From positions 12,154,501 to 12,218,500 of the forward strand of contig NC_058191.1 in NCBI RefSeq assembly GCF_907165205.1: a DNA stretch of 64,000 bases. The letters run 5' to 3'. This document shows positions 11,578-23,417 of this stretch, piece by piece. The stretch comes from Coccinella septempunctata. Taxonomy: Eukaryota > Arthropoda > Insecta > Coleoptera > Coccinellidae. The notes beneath the pieces are model-generated. The model saw only the letters and a list, made by a program, of their open reading frames with translations. It had not been told where the DNA came from and made no database searches. Within the stretch, counting starts at the first letter, position 1. The number at the start of each line of letters is the position of its first letter. The position numbers were made by a program, and so were the translations under genes.

Positions 11578-13093
11578 TTAAGGGGGAGCGCCCACCAAAG
11601 TAGCGTAGCATTGACATGGTATATATGTTACGGCTAAAGATAGGTGTGAACATAAACTTAAGATTAGCCGGCTAAACTTAGGTTTAGCTTCGGGTATTTG
11701 CTAAAGTTAGTTTCTTCTATCTTTAGCCGGCTAAACTTAAGTGTAACCACATCCCATCGGCCAAATATGTTGAAGGCTTGAGGGGCGCAAATTTTCGGCA
11801 ATTAAAAGAATATAAAGAAATAGTGATACGAGTATAATCAAACTATTAATGCAATGAATTTTTTGTATGAATTTCACATATTTTAATAGCAGAAAAGCAT
11901 TCTGTTGAGCAGTTGGGAAATCGGAGAATGAACATTATATTTGTTTCAACTGTCTCAACGAATTCTTATTGACGAATCTAAAAATCTAAACGCTTGATGA
12001 CAAAATTCATGACATGCTATTTTGAGTGTGAGGGAAAACTGTAGTGTTAATGATTATTTTTCATCTTGTTATTATTCATAATTTGAGGGAAATTGAATGA
12101 GCAGACAAAAACGATGTCTCGAACTTCTTCATCAAAATACCAAAGGTTGAATTCTAGAAAAATATAAGTAGAAGTGCCCAATCGTGTTTGTAGTTAACCG
12201 GACTATTTGGCACAACGATTATAGAGTTAACTCTATATCCCCCAAGATGATTCATCAAGGGTGGCAACAGGCCATATTTTGGAACACGTATGTTCAATGA
12301 CTCGGGAAGAAATTTTTAACAAAATCAGCAAGAGAAAGTGTTTTCAACTATGTTCATTTTCATAGTTTTTTTGTTTGTTCTTTTTGCGCAAGAATTGGTT
12401 GGAAAGATATTGCGACGTTAGTTCCCATTTCGTAATTTTTCTATAAACCCAATTATTGAATGGTAGGGAAAATATACTTTTGTTTACGGAAAAAATTTTC
12501 TATGTCTAATATCTCATTTTCTTGTGGGGTCATATTATGGTTTTTCACAAATAAGGCTCGGTTTGAAGAGCATTAATCTCCTAAACAGATGAAAATAACT
12601 TGTTAAATGTTGAATTGAAAACCTATGGGCGTTATGTAATACAACCCCAATACATTCGATGCTCTTTTGCATATTTCAATTCTAAAAATTTAAACAAAAA
12701 CGTGGCCGTGTGCGTTCGTTCTCTCCCATCCGACCATTCATGATACATCACCTGTCCGCGTGTCCATCGAATACATTTTTAGCCGTTCCGTTTTGGGTAA
12801 TGTGCACATTAGCCGGCTAAAGATGAAATGCCCTGACGCGGATGAATATTTTATCGAACTTTAGCCGATCCTCGAATACAAACTTAAGTTTAGCCGGCTA
12901 ATCTTAAGTTTATGCTCACACCTATCTTTAGCCGTAACATATACATGACAAAGGCGATGCAAAATTTTCAGATATCGCACATCTGAGTGAAGTCTCAGTT
13001 GCGTGAAATATGTCGTTCTCAGTTCAAATCTGAAAATTATGCATCGCCTTTGCCTTTTCAGTGCTACGCTACTTTGGTGAGCGCTTCCACTAA
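11578..13093. mobile_element. Element E: long-TIR non-autonomous DNA transposon
   Basis: About 1.5 kb bounded by inverted repeats. The left end runs GGAGCGCCCACCAAAGTAGC and the right end is the inverse (GCTACTTTGGTGAGCGCTTCC). Inverted similarity extends inward roughly 185 bp on the left and 310 bp on the right, where an extra hairpin sits at 12947-13054. The 12-bp palindrome TTAGCCGGCTAA occurs in both subterminal regions, near 11664, 11720, 12807 and 12887. The 1-kb interior is AT-rich and non-coding. No target duplication was identified and the superfamily is unknown. Confidence 0.75.
12947..13054. repeat. 108-bp hairpin nested in the right arm of element E
   Basis: Imperfect inverted repeats CAAAGGCGATGCAAAATTTT (left) and its complement near 13030-13052 surround a loop of about 50 bp. 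The left arm of element E lacks this segment: 'gtagcattgacatggtatat' there corresponds to 'gtagcactgaaaagg...catgtatat' here. This suggests insertion after element E was formed, or a deletion from the other arm. Confidence 0.7.
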
Positions 13094-14164
13094 GGTCACA
13101 GTGCAATGAAACCCTCCTTAAATCTACAATTACTTTTAAGATCTCGCAGTATTTAGATATCGAAGGAACTCTTTTGAGGGAACATTCCGCCGAATTGTTT
13201 CTCTTTCAGTTTTTCCTTCTTTTAAAACTGCATTTTTTTATAACACGGAAAGGTTCTGCGCTAATAGAAGAAGTTCGTACTACTTTTCTGGCCAGAAGGT
13301 TGAGCTCGAAATTTTTCAATTCAACTGTTTTACCCTGAAGCTGATGACTCCAAACAGCTTAAGACAGCTTATCGTTGTAACATACAAAGTTGCCAAGATG
13401 GAATTTTCGCAGCCGAGCGACCTAAATAAACTTATCCCCTTCATCTCGTCGTCCTACTGCCCTACCATGCCTCCTCAAAGATCTTCCCCTCTTCTTTGAA
13501 TCGGAGACGCTGATCTGAAGGAATTTTCCTTATCCCATCAAAGGCAACATCGCTGCTTTCCCCAAAAGCGTCCTCCATATATTCATTTCGCTGTAGGTAA
13601 CATGGTGCTCTTGCTGCTCTTCATTCTAAACTTTTTATCCCCCTAACTTAGTTTGCTTCCAAATTGGACGGGACCGACGGAGCGTGCTGATTTTACGCGA
13701 ACCGGAAATATTTGTCCCTTCTTGTGTATCGATCCCGACTCTGGCCCGGATCGCCTACTATTCATGATTTATCGAAAAGAACTGAAATCCCGATCCGATC
13801 ACTTCATGCGGAATCCCGGTCCAGGAGCAACTTCGCGAGATGCTCGCATCTTCGGCGGAAATTCGATTATCAACGGCAGAAATGATGATTCTGGAAGTTT
13901 TGGGGATTTCATTAAGCCCCCATGATGGGATGGTCTTCATGGCGACGTCGTTTCGTATACGGTTGGGGAGATCTTCACTGCGCGTTGAGCTCATGATTCA
14001 ATTTCGTTTACGGGCTTAATTGAAGACACGAATTGGCGAAATCGAAAATGGCTATCTGTGTTGGATGTTCGATGACAGATTTTTTCCCGGGAGAATCACC
14101 AATTCTAAGAATGAACTAAGCGATATGGAACTTCTTTTAGAAAAATTTGGAGTAACATAATGAG
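13094..14164. other. Unique intronic DNA with a GC-rich island at about 13430-13990
   Basis: The island has a 90-codon stop-free frame at 13653-13925 but no splice context or domain. Composition is clearly GC-richer than the neighbouring elements. Confidence 0.4.
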
Positions 14165-14395
14165 AAGGATAACGCACACCAGTCGTCGATATTAATATCA
14201 ACAATTGTTACGATCTGAATTGAACTATCCGATTTGCCATCGTCGGGACCATTAAATGGAGAACGTTCCACGGAAGAAAAGCAGATGCTGACCATGGTTT
14301 CGGTCCCATTTGACGTCGTCAGAGCAACACAGCTCCTTCTCCGATGAAAAAACGTTTGGATTTGATGGACTCTCATTGCATACCCTGTAGCGTCT
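14165..14395 (-). repeat. Dispersed repeat R, minus-strand copy
   Basis: Read on the minus strand, this segment aligns with 23120-23330 on the + strand, with scattered substitutions and small indels. Shared blocks include TGTTGCTCTGACGA, CATGGTCAGCATCTGCTTTT and GACGATGGCAAAT. A partly open frame reads CCSDDVKWDRNHGQHLLFF here, and a similar CCSDEVK...DRNHGQHLLFF occurs in the other copy after one stop. It may be a relic of an unidentified mobile-element protein. Confidence 0.6.
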
Positions 14396-15536
14396 GTTAG
14401 TATCTGCCTGATCTCGATGTCTGAGTTTGTAACGATGAAGTTTTATAAACAAGTGAATAATGACTCATAAATAATTTATGCTGAACCAAACAGGTCGATT
14501 TTGATCACTTTATTCAATGGTCTTGGACAAAATATTCAAATGAAAATATATCATTGATGAATGTGTCTTTGCTTCAATTTTCGTTAGTAACTTGGAAGTA
14601 TTGTTTATAAAGTCTTTTATTTCCGTACTTTTGTAGTGGACAGGTTTCCTTTTCATCCGGAATATTGGAAAGATGTGGGATTCTACCACTATATCAGAAT
14701 ATGGCTGTTCGCTCATATTAGCTTTTATAACTTCTGAACGAGAGGTGCCATAAAAATACTGCCTGAGATTTTAAAATAAACCCTAATTCCCACGTACTTC
14801 GTAGAACAAAATTAAATATCTGCTTTATGTATTGGACCACTGTTGCTAACATTAAATGTGTCTGGTATGATCCTAAGCCAACATCTCTGTGGTGAGCCAT
14901 TTGAAAAGTTGACCTTCTTCAGTTAACCATTGATTGGCCTAAGATTTGGTAGTTTGAGTGGATTGGTACTATCCAGATTATCCTACTTCTCATTTAGGTA
15001 TTCCTCATCACTGAGTTCCTATCCTACAAATCCCTAACCCCACCTCTGGCTTAGCCTGACGATTGATTAATTTCATCCAAGAAGATATAGAATGGCAGTG
15101 TAAGAGGCGATCAGAAATACTCGGCTATCTCGGCCGAGCCGCTATGGCGCAGCTCATATAAATAAGGTGATGCCGTACAATAAATTTGAATAATTCAAAC
15201 TCTTCTAACTGGCGGAAGTATCTGCAGCACTTACTGTGACATATCCACTAGATAGACAACGTTCTCGCACAAAAATTTAAGGCAATTTTGTAAGGATGTT
15301 CTTGTTAACTTTAGCCATTGTCGCTATGCTAGTACTCTCCCTGAAATACCGGTTCTGTCAATTAAGCTTGATATGAGTCTCCAGATATGTCATCACCTTT
15401 TCGACTAATTGCTGAATTGTACCGCCTTTGTTATATCTTCTTGGTTACGTCAACCTCGGTTTACAGCTTGATGAACCAATAAACGTATTTGTCTATCACG
15501 TGTTCTTGAATTCTTCAGAGTTCTTCTACCATCAGG
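14396..15536. other. Unique intronic DNA
   Basis: No exon was recognised. A GC-rich palindromic stretch lies at about 15122-15145 (CTCGGCTATCTCGGCCGAGCCG). Confidence 0.4.
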
Positions 15537-16103
15537 ACTGACAAAATGATGTATTTTTTATGAAATATCTTTGAAACGTCACATTTTGAAATATCCATTC
15601 CAACCGTTTCCCAAACAAAATTATTTTAAGTACTAGAATGAAAAATAAAAATGGGTATTTAAAATTTAAAACGTTTCGTTTCTATTGCATAAGTTGGCAA
15701 CATCGACTGAAATATGCGTTGATAATAAAGGACAACAAATTCACTATCATGATGAGATAGACAAAGATGGCTGTCTATGAAGTCTGCGACGAAGGAGGAG
15801 GTCGTAAAATTTTATGGGATTTTTATGGCCGGTTGCTGTTAAGGCTCGTCAGTGTGTACGCGCCTGTAAATCAACAGCTGTTATTTTATGAACAAGCTGA
15901 TCGGACATTGTTCTTTTTTTATAGTAGGCGCTGTTGCCAAATCGAAAACTTGAAACCAAGCGATTCAAATTTTAAAACCCCATATTTGAAGAATGATTTT
16001 GAATAGTTTCCGCGGTGCATTTGAAAAATTCATGAATGAAATTTATAATTATTCAGTTTAAACTAGCATATGCTGTGATAACCTAAATTGAGGAGCATTC
16101 CCC
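15537..16103 (+). mobile_element. Family A element, copy 2
   Basis: Homologous along its length to 111-695. It ends GGAGCATTCCCC at 16103. The leftmost terminus is degenerate, with homology starting at ACTGACAAAATGATG. It belongs with copy 1 in the subgroup that has 'cgcctgtaaatcaacagctg' followed by 'caagctgatcggacattgttc'. A 79-codon frame beginning MAVYEVCDEGGGRKIL at 15767 is not conserved as coding in the sister copies. Confidence 0.8.
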
Positions 16104-17228
16104 ATTGTATCCTGAATAATTAGTTACTCGTATAGTAATTTATACTTTCTTCTCGCAAAATGTATTTGAAATAGCCGAATATTTTTTATGATATAAAGAA
16201 ATTCTCTTGTATTTCTTGATTTGCGCTCTTCCATCATCGTTGAAATGGCGCACATTTATTTGTGCGGCACTGTTATTGTTTTCGAGCATCAAAACAAATT
16301 TCACCTCTCTGCTACCAATTATAATTATAGCATATACAATCAAATTACATTTCCCCAAGGAATACAATACTCAACACATACATCGAAACTGTTATGAGGG
16401 AAACATCTCACCCTGCAATGGCCCAATCTTTCACCGACCAATTTTTCCCCAACAGAAGGAATCGGCCTAATTGAACCACTCAAGAACCCACTTTCGCGGA
16501 CAAAGAACCCATCGGATCCGCAGTCTGGATCCGGATCGTCATTAGAACCGTAATGAAATTCTCGCTCCTGTTCGGGCCCGAAATTGTGTCCTTAGGAACC
16601 GTAATGAGTTGCCGCGACACCACCCCATTGTGTTTGCTTGTTCCGATCGTTAATAAGGAGAGAATCGAAATTACTGGATAGATGACACGTCATTTGCCGC
16701 AGAGTGGTATCCCGAGCCGCGCCGCCTCGATTTTGAAGTTTATGAGGGATTTTTCGCGATTATCGGAGTTTTCCTCCGATAATGGACTATTTGTCACCCG
16801 GCGAAACACCGAATGGAGCTGATTTGAGCTGGATTGTTACTTCGCGGGTGAGCCGCAGTGAAATATGGTGTTATTTTCACTTCGATATCGTTCTTGCGGC
16901 CCATTCCTACCAGCTGTAATCGAAAAGTTGGCGATTGAGCATGTTCCTTCGATGCTCATATTCTGAAGCGTTTTCATAGTTTTATCGACACTGGCTTGTA
17001 ATTCATAGATGCAGATTTCATATATAAAATGAAACACTAACAGAGTAGGGTCCATAATATGATTCTCCAATGCTTAAGCTTACAAAAATGGATCATCCAA
17101 ATCATGAAACTCCATAATTTTTTTTTAACTCGTTAAAGTTATGTTGTTGAAATAATCAACTTAAATCAGACCTCAAAAGCCACACAGACCATATTCTCCT
17201 TTTTGGATGTTATAGATCATAAGTTATA
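16104..17228. other. Unique intronic DNA with a GC-rich island at about 16380-16870
   Basis: A perfect 10-bp stem hairpin with a 5-base loop (ATTATCGGAG / CTCCGATAAT) lies at 16759-16783. No exon was recognised. Confidence 0.4.
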
Positions 17229-18715
17229 TTTTTTTGTGAAGCAGGGAGAAAATCTGCAAGACAGACGAACACACCCTCTCCTGAGGGGGAACAGTGTGGG
17301 GATTCTCACTGTCTTGAGCTCGAGACCCACTAAAAACCCTGAACTGCTTCTTCATAGGTTCCGGGCATTTTGCCTATTAACCAGTTGACTCTTATGGTTT
17401 CTGGACTCTCACACGATCATAGTCGTGTTGATAGTTGTATGCTGCCTACATCTTTTATAGGTTAAGCTCTTCTTAAATCCTTAACTGATCTCTCGGTCTT
17501 CGGTGGTAGGTTCTTGGCCTTCTAGCTTCTTCTGTTGGATCGTAGTCGACTAATTTTCGTGGTTCCTCATCTGGATGTTGTTTGGCTTTGTCGAATATCC
17601 TTTCCGCCTTTCTCTTCATAAATTCTGTAACTGGTTCTCATTCCAAGTCCTTGCAGATTTGTTTGTTTCTAACAAACCAGGGTACATCCATCGCCATTCT
17701 AAGGAGTTTATTCTCAGTAGCCTGTATTCTCTTGATGTGGGTTTTGGCTGCGAAGCCCCATGCCGCCGATCCATATGTGAGTTGTGGTCGCGCGATAGTT
17801 TTAATCATCGTCAACTTGGTGTTCTTATTCATACGACTTCTTCTGCCTATGAGTGGATAAAGTTTACTCATTGCGGCTTTTGTTTTATCAACTGCACATT
17901 TGATGTGGTTTTTTCATGTTAGTCCTCTGTCAAGCTTCACTCCTAGGTATGTTGCTTCATTTTTCCATTCAATCTCTTCTCCATCAACTTCAAGGTTTTC
18001 TTCCATCCTCAATCTTCTCTTTTGCAGTAATATTGCTTGAGTCCTTCTTCCATTGATTTGGATTTTCCATTTGATGCACCATTTGAGTAATTCATCTATG
18101 GCTTCCTGCAGTCTCTAGTGTATGATCTCTGGGCGTCGATGTCTGAAGGCTATTTCTGTGTCATCTGCGTACAAGGTGAGCATATTTCTAGCATTCTCCG
18201 GGATATCATAAAGGTATATTACGTAAAGCAGAGGTCCAAGTACCGATCCTTGAGGGACTCCCGCTTCCAATTGTCTGGTTTGAGAGTCCGCTTCATCTAT
18301 CTTCACATAAAAGTTTCTATTCCTCAGATAGTTCCTTATAATCTTGCACAGCTTGGTCGAATATCCTGCTTTTTTCATCTTGTAGATTAGGCCTTCGTGC
18401 CATACTCTATCAAAGGCTCTCTCGATATCCAACAGAACTAATCCTGTGGCCTGTTTGGCCTGCATTCCTTCGGTGACGTATTCTATGAGCCGTAGCAATT
18501 GGAGTTCAGTCGAATGTTCTCGTCGAAATCCAAATTGTTCGGGTGGAATTAACTTCAACATTTCTGTTTCCTCATTCAGCCTTTTAGCGATAACCCTCTC
18601 GACGATTTTTCCTAGTGCTCATAGTAGGCTGATTGGTCTATAATTTTGAGGAAATTTCCGTTCATTTCCAGGAAGTCATAATTGACTACCTCCTTGAATT
18701 TATAACCATTGCGAC
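17229..18715 (-). mobile_element. Jockey-like LINE, copy 1 (5'-truncated)
   Basis: The minus strand encodes the downstream part of a non-LTR retrotransposon ORF2. RT motifs in order are: QNYRPISLL near 18640, EQFGFRREHST, LLDIERAFDRVWHEGLIYKM, GVPQGSVLGPLL, and the catalytic LYADD (about 18165). The thumb/C-terminal region follows, with RPQLTYGSAAWGFAAKTH near 17780. A nonsense codon after PISLL (about 18618), further stops and frameshifts make it inactive. The 3' UTR (about 17240-17500) closely matches 60344-60540 and ends in a short A tract (T7 on the + strand at 17229-17235). Truncation near 18715 is typical of incomplete reverse transcription. Confidence 0.9.
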
Positions 18716-19132
18716 GAACGTCAAGGCGGTTTTCAGACCGCCCTAATTCCACTGCCGAACTGAGTAAAAAACACCATGAGTTGAACGAGAATGGCATTTC
18801 GAAACTCCATAAACCGAAGACAAAACGATTATAGTCAAATAACGCCAAACACTATACTTGCAACTCTGCTGAAAGCCACAGTTTGTCTTCCCAAAGCCAG
18901 AGGTCATCCTTTAACGCCAAACATCATCAGCAAGAAGACTATAACGCTAGATATTGGCCGTTACTACTTGTCGGATGCCATGACTGAATGCCGAAGGTTC
19001 AGTACTCATAATGCCACAAATTGTTCTAATTATGCTTACCGCAGAATGTCAATACTCATCTGCCAAATGCCAGATAGAGTCTCTTGACCATGAAATGCGG
19101 AATACTATCAGAAGGGCACCGAACACAACACG
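18716..19132. other. Unique DNA, unassigned
   Basis: It begins with a short palindrome (GGCGGTTTTCAGACCGCC, 18723-18740) at the LINE truncation point. The rest has no recognised gene or repeat partner in the window, although the word 'aacgccaaac' occurs twice. Confidence 0.4.
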
Positions 19133-19604
19133 AATAAGGGTAGAACAATGACCGGAGATTACTATTCGACATTACTGACCACTCTACGGAAAAAAAAAGA
19201 GAGAAGACGCGGAAAGCCATCCAAAGGTGTTTTGTTTTTGTAGGACAACGCCCCTGCACACGAATCTCATGTTGCTATGCAAAAAATTTGTGATTTATGG
19301 TTTGAATTACTAGAACACCCCCTTTATTCGCCGGATTTGGCTCCATCCTACTATTATCTCTTCTCTCAATTGAAAAAAAGTTTAAAAGGTCGTAATTTTT
19401 TTTTTCAACGAGGAGGTAATAAAAGCTGTGGAGGTCTGGTTTGCAGAGCAAGAAGAAACATTTTTTTTCAAGGTCTAGAGACGTTGCCGGTTCGCTGTTA
19501 AAATGCATCCAATTAAGAGGAGAATACGTCGAGTAATAAAATATTTTGACATTGAAATTTTGTTTGGTTCTATAGTAGGCTAAGAATTTCTCAATATATC
19601 CTCG
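19133..19604 (+). mobile_element. Mariner copy 1: 3' end only
   Basis: The C-terminal half of a DD34D transposase on the + strand, homologous to the copies at 32791-34447 and 35321-36596. Visible pieces are the LTTLR region, VLFLQDNAPA-equivalent sequence near 19230 and a final PDLAPSYYYLF, in which the third catalytic Asp of the usual PSDY motif has become Tyr. Frameshifts occur in homopolymer runs. The 3' TIR ends CAATATATCCTCG at 19604, followed by TA. The 5' two-thirds are missing. Confidence 0.85.
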
Positions 19605-20668
19605 TATATGCGTTGCAGCATAGTAAACAATGCCAATACGCGTCCCGGACTTCACAGAGCACACACAAAAGAAAATACTTCTTGAACTCGGCACTGATCG
19701 ACAATTTCCACCTGCGAAATGTTTCAGACATCGAACAAATATTCGCACTCTTATCTCTTCCTCGATTTATTACCCCACGAATCAGAAGGGGGTGACTGGA
19801 TGCGTTTAATGATATATTAGGGGGCCCCCTCGTAACCCTAACAAGCAACGCACACGGAAGTCAGATAAGGAAGACTCGTGACTGCCTGGAGCCGTTGATT
19901 TGTAACACATTGACATGGCAGGGTGACACGCGCTTCTCTCGTGATACAGTCAGATAAACATAAATTAGGTTATAATCTGACGGAGCGTTGGTCGATGTCG
20001 CATTGGGACGAGGTGACATCGCCAATCACTTCTCCTTTTGGAGCAAAATTCGATTTTTTCAAAAGGAATCTGTAAATCCCCTTAAACATCGGACATGGAA
20101 AAAATTATTCAGTCGCAGTTTCAAACAGTTTATTCAATCGTTTTTGCATACGAATATTCTCTAAACTCCACAATTGCTGTTTCATCGATCTAGGTTATAA
20201 TTTTTTTAGCTTGCATTCTCTAAAATTAAAATTTATAATTTATTACGACTTTATTAATTTGTTAGAGCATAAGGGGCAGATTTCAATAAAATCTTTGCGC
20301 ATAAATTGAAGATCAGGCAATAGGCTGAAACTGAAATATTTTATCATAGTAGGTTATGAAGTAGCCCACATTATCAAACAGCCGTTGAGAAGCATGGCCA
20401 GATATAGATAGTGTACGAATGCTCGCCAGGTACGTTAATCATGTCTTTTAATACTTCAGAATTCATATTTACAACTAAACAAAATTATTCTCTTGGGCGT
20501 TGAAAAGGACGCTTTGTCTTCGAAATGAGAACGAAAGTCTCATTGCTTATACCAATCGCTGTAAACAATATCAGAATGAAAATCTAATTTTGTCTTTGTT
20601 TCTTTGGATCAGTTTTATATTGGATTAATTGGAGATATATAACTTGTAAGTGTCTATTAGAAAATACA
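19605..20668. other. Unique intronic DNA
   Basis: No exon was seen. A slightly GC-richer stretch lies at about 19800-20040. Confidence 0.4.
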
Positions 20669-21960
20669 CTGCGCAAAAAATTAACGCACATTCTGAAAAT
20701 CTCAATTTTAATGAAAGTCAACTCTACATTGACTTTATAACTTATTTTTCATGTTCTCTCGGGAAGGTTTTGAACGAAACAAGACACATTAAATGGAAGA
20801 AAAATTCAGGATTTCACCGAATCTTATGTGAAGGAAGAGAAATGAACAATTTTCAAAATACTGAAATGCTGATAAGTGATTTAATACTTGGTATTTCCAG
20901 CCCTTGCGTTAATTACAGCTGGGCAACGACGGTTCATACTCAAAATGAGTGATCTTAAAATGTTCTGATCTAATCCTTCCCAGATTTCTCCGGGTTGGAT
21001 TCCTAAGTCTTTAAGAGTAGCTGGATGATTTTCTGAACTTCTCAGCCTTCTATTGAGGTTGTCCCAAACCTGCTCAATCGGATTGAGATCTTGACTTCTT
21101 GCTGGCCATTCCATTCCAGAGACTTCAACCTCTTCAAGGTACTCCTGAACGATGCGCGCACGATGGGGTCTGGCATTATCGTCCATAAAAATGAAATTTT
21201 CACCAATGTATGGGGCAAATGGCACTACATGCTCTTCAAGAATGTTCCTTATATACTTATCAGCATTCATAGCTCCATTATCAACGACCACTAGGTCTGT
21301 GCGAGCAGTCAAAGATATTCCACCCCATACCATAATCGATCCTCCCCCGAAACCAGTAATATTCAGGAAATTGCACTGAGCATATCTTTCATGTGGACGT
21401 CTGTATACAAGGGAACGTCGATCACAATGGTAGAGGCAGAATCTAGACTCATCTGTGAAGAGAACTCTTTCCCAGTCGGCCTCTTCCCAATGGATATGCT
21501 CTCTCGCAAAATCCAAACGCGCCCTTCGATGGGCTGTGGTAAGAGCTGGGCCTCTTGCCGCGACACGAGGCCTTAAATCATATTCTCTGAGGCGATTTCT
21601 TATTGTCTGAGTGCTAATTTGCACCTCATGAGTTTGCTCAAGCTGAATTTGAAGGAGGCGAGCGGTTGCAAACCGTTGTCTCAACGAAGAATCTCTCAAG
21701 TAACATTCTTGAATGGCAGTTGTTATCCGTGGTCTACACTGTCCTGGTCTTCGGACATTCATACCTGGTCTCCCTGAATCGCTGCAACATTCTGGACACA
21801 CTTGTATGGGAAACTATACATCAATTATGATTCTCTCAAGAGTGACCTGATGCATCTAATCCGATGAACTTGGTAGTGAACCATTCATTGTCCAGCCATA
21901 TGTTCATGTTTTGTTTCGTTTTTGCGATGCCGGAGTCACCTTACACAGTCCCGTACTTGA
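20669..21960 (-). mobile_element. Tc1-like (DD34E) element with one recognisable TIR
   Basis: Encloses the transposase relic at 20881-21801. The left (3') end CACTGCGCAAAAAATTAACG at about 20669 has the form of a Tc1-like terminus. The inverted partner is not found on the right. Only a short subterminal likeness (AAACGAAACAAAAC, reverse strand near 21910) remains, so the right limit is approximate and that end is lost or diverged. Confidence 0.75.
20881..21801 (-). pseudogene. Tc1-like transposase, almost intact catalytic domain
   Basis: About 306 codons of a DDE transposase. In order: second helix-turn-helix (RRPGQCRPRIT...ISTQTIRNRL), first catalytic Asp in LFTDESRF, the IMVWGGIS block, second Asp in FMDDNARPHRA, and catalytic Glu in DLNPIEQVWDNL. 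There are 34 residues between the second Asp and the Glu, which is DD34E spacing. The frame continues upstream only through a one-base insertion near 21765: the other frame reads SVSRMLQRFRET, which would join directly to GMNVRRPGQ. A stop lies a little further upstream, so the N-terminal DNA-binding helices are broken. It would cut and paste the element at TA sites if intact. As it stands it is probably inactive, but relatively young. Confidence 0.9.
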
Positions 21961-23119
21961 AATTCAATGAAATTTTGTCTAACTTCTAGGGGTTGTATCT
22001 CAGCCATCTTGAAAATTTTTTTAGAGGCAATTTTTGGTTAAACGACTTATTTTGATGGGTTCTACCTTATGTCAAAAAAAGCCTCACCTTTGAAAACACC
22101 CTGCATATTTCACTTCGCAATAACAGAAAGTTGCAATGTTATAATTCAGTATTCTGAAGTTTTTCTTCTTCCGATTCAGCCATTAGGGTCTGCGGCAATC
22201 GAGACCAATAACATGACCGCGGTATTATTCACGAGTACGTTTTCCTGGTATCAATAAAACCCCTTAACCCATTTCATGTGATCCCCGGAAATGGATGCAA
22301 TATCCGGCTCCCTACTCGAAATGGCCCCGAATAGGTGAATCCCGTGGATCCCGGGGGCACACACAAGGTGATCCCAGTCCGCCCCGCTGGCCGAGTGCGA
22401 GTCGCAGTTCAAACACTCGATAATCTCAAGACGACTAGACTAGAAGGCTATTCCGTGCGCATCTGATATGAATGTAAATAAGACTCCATTATTTCAATCT
22501 AAAGATGGAGAACGTTAAGCAAACAGTAATTTCCGAACGACCCGGCCGTTTCGTCTACTCGTTTCCGATTCCTTCCGGGAAAATCGAAGCGGGGTGGGGG
22601 GGGGGGGGGCTAAGGGGCGGTTGAGTTAAATCGAATTTGGCGATCGGCGGCGTAACCTGATCTTTTCGCTGATGAAACAAAGGTCCTATTTTCGTTCTGA
22701 GACATTTATACCAGTATATCTAATGCTTTCGAACTTATGCCGTATAATTAGTGTTGGGGGATATTTGGCGAACTTTGATTCAATCAATAACATAGAATGG
22801 GATCGAGTGAACTCTCAAAAAATCACTAAACGGCTAGATAAAAATGGGGCAGGTGTGGTAATATCGGGAGGGCTTTGCCATTTTCATTAGACTGCTCTAC
22901 TTCATAACAGTCATGGAGTATTTTCACTTTGCTGACACAAGCCAACTTTGAAAACTCTTGTGACTTCAACAAAGTGGCAGTTTCAGTGCCCTGCATTCTC
23001 TATTGGCATTATCTGACCTTTGCGAATGAGAAGCATCAGCTGTTGCCGAGACTTGACCGCTACTTTTGAACGTCATAATTTTTAAATAATCAAGAATGAT
23101 CACGCCTAAACGGTGAGGC
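21961..23119. other. Unique intronic DNA with a GC-rich island at about 22255-22660
   Basis: It includes a run of 14 G (22596-22609) and several CCCGG words. Near 22092 the word ACACCCTGCAT resembles a local MITE terminus. No exon was recognised. Confidence 0.4.
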
Positions 23120-23330
23120 AATGCATTGAATAAGAGTCCATCAATTCCAAACGTTCTTCATCGCAGAAGAAGCTATGTTGCTCTGACGAGGTCAAATGAG
23201 ACCGAAATCATGGTCAGCATCTGCTTTTCTTCGATGGAGCGTACTCCATTTGGGGCCTTGACGATGGCAAATTGGCTAGTTCAATTCATATCGTAACACT
23301 TGTTGATATTCATATCAGCGGGTAGTATAC
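23120..23330 (+). repeat. Dispersed repeat R, plus-strand copy
   Basis: Inverted relative of 14165-14395, sharing CATGGTCAGCATCTGCTTTT and neighbouring blocks. The CCSDEVK...DRNHGQHLLFF frame is interrupted by a TGA and continues as DGAYSIWGLDDGKLASSIHI, so it is degenerate coding-like sequence of unknown origin. Confidence 0.6.
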
Positions 23331-23417
23331 ATATAAATTCATCCTTATAATTTTTAAAACTTGATGGCATTTCAGACTCTTCGAGGTTATACAGCTTCTT
23401 TAAACATCACCCACAAA

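Noticed and set aside
13653..13925. 90-codon open frame as a possible exon
   Set aside because: Lies in a CG-rich unique island with no acceptor/donor pair and no recognisable protein.
17575..17922. Overlapping + strand open frames
   Set aside because: They are antisense to the LINE reverse transcriptase, which explains the open frames.
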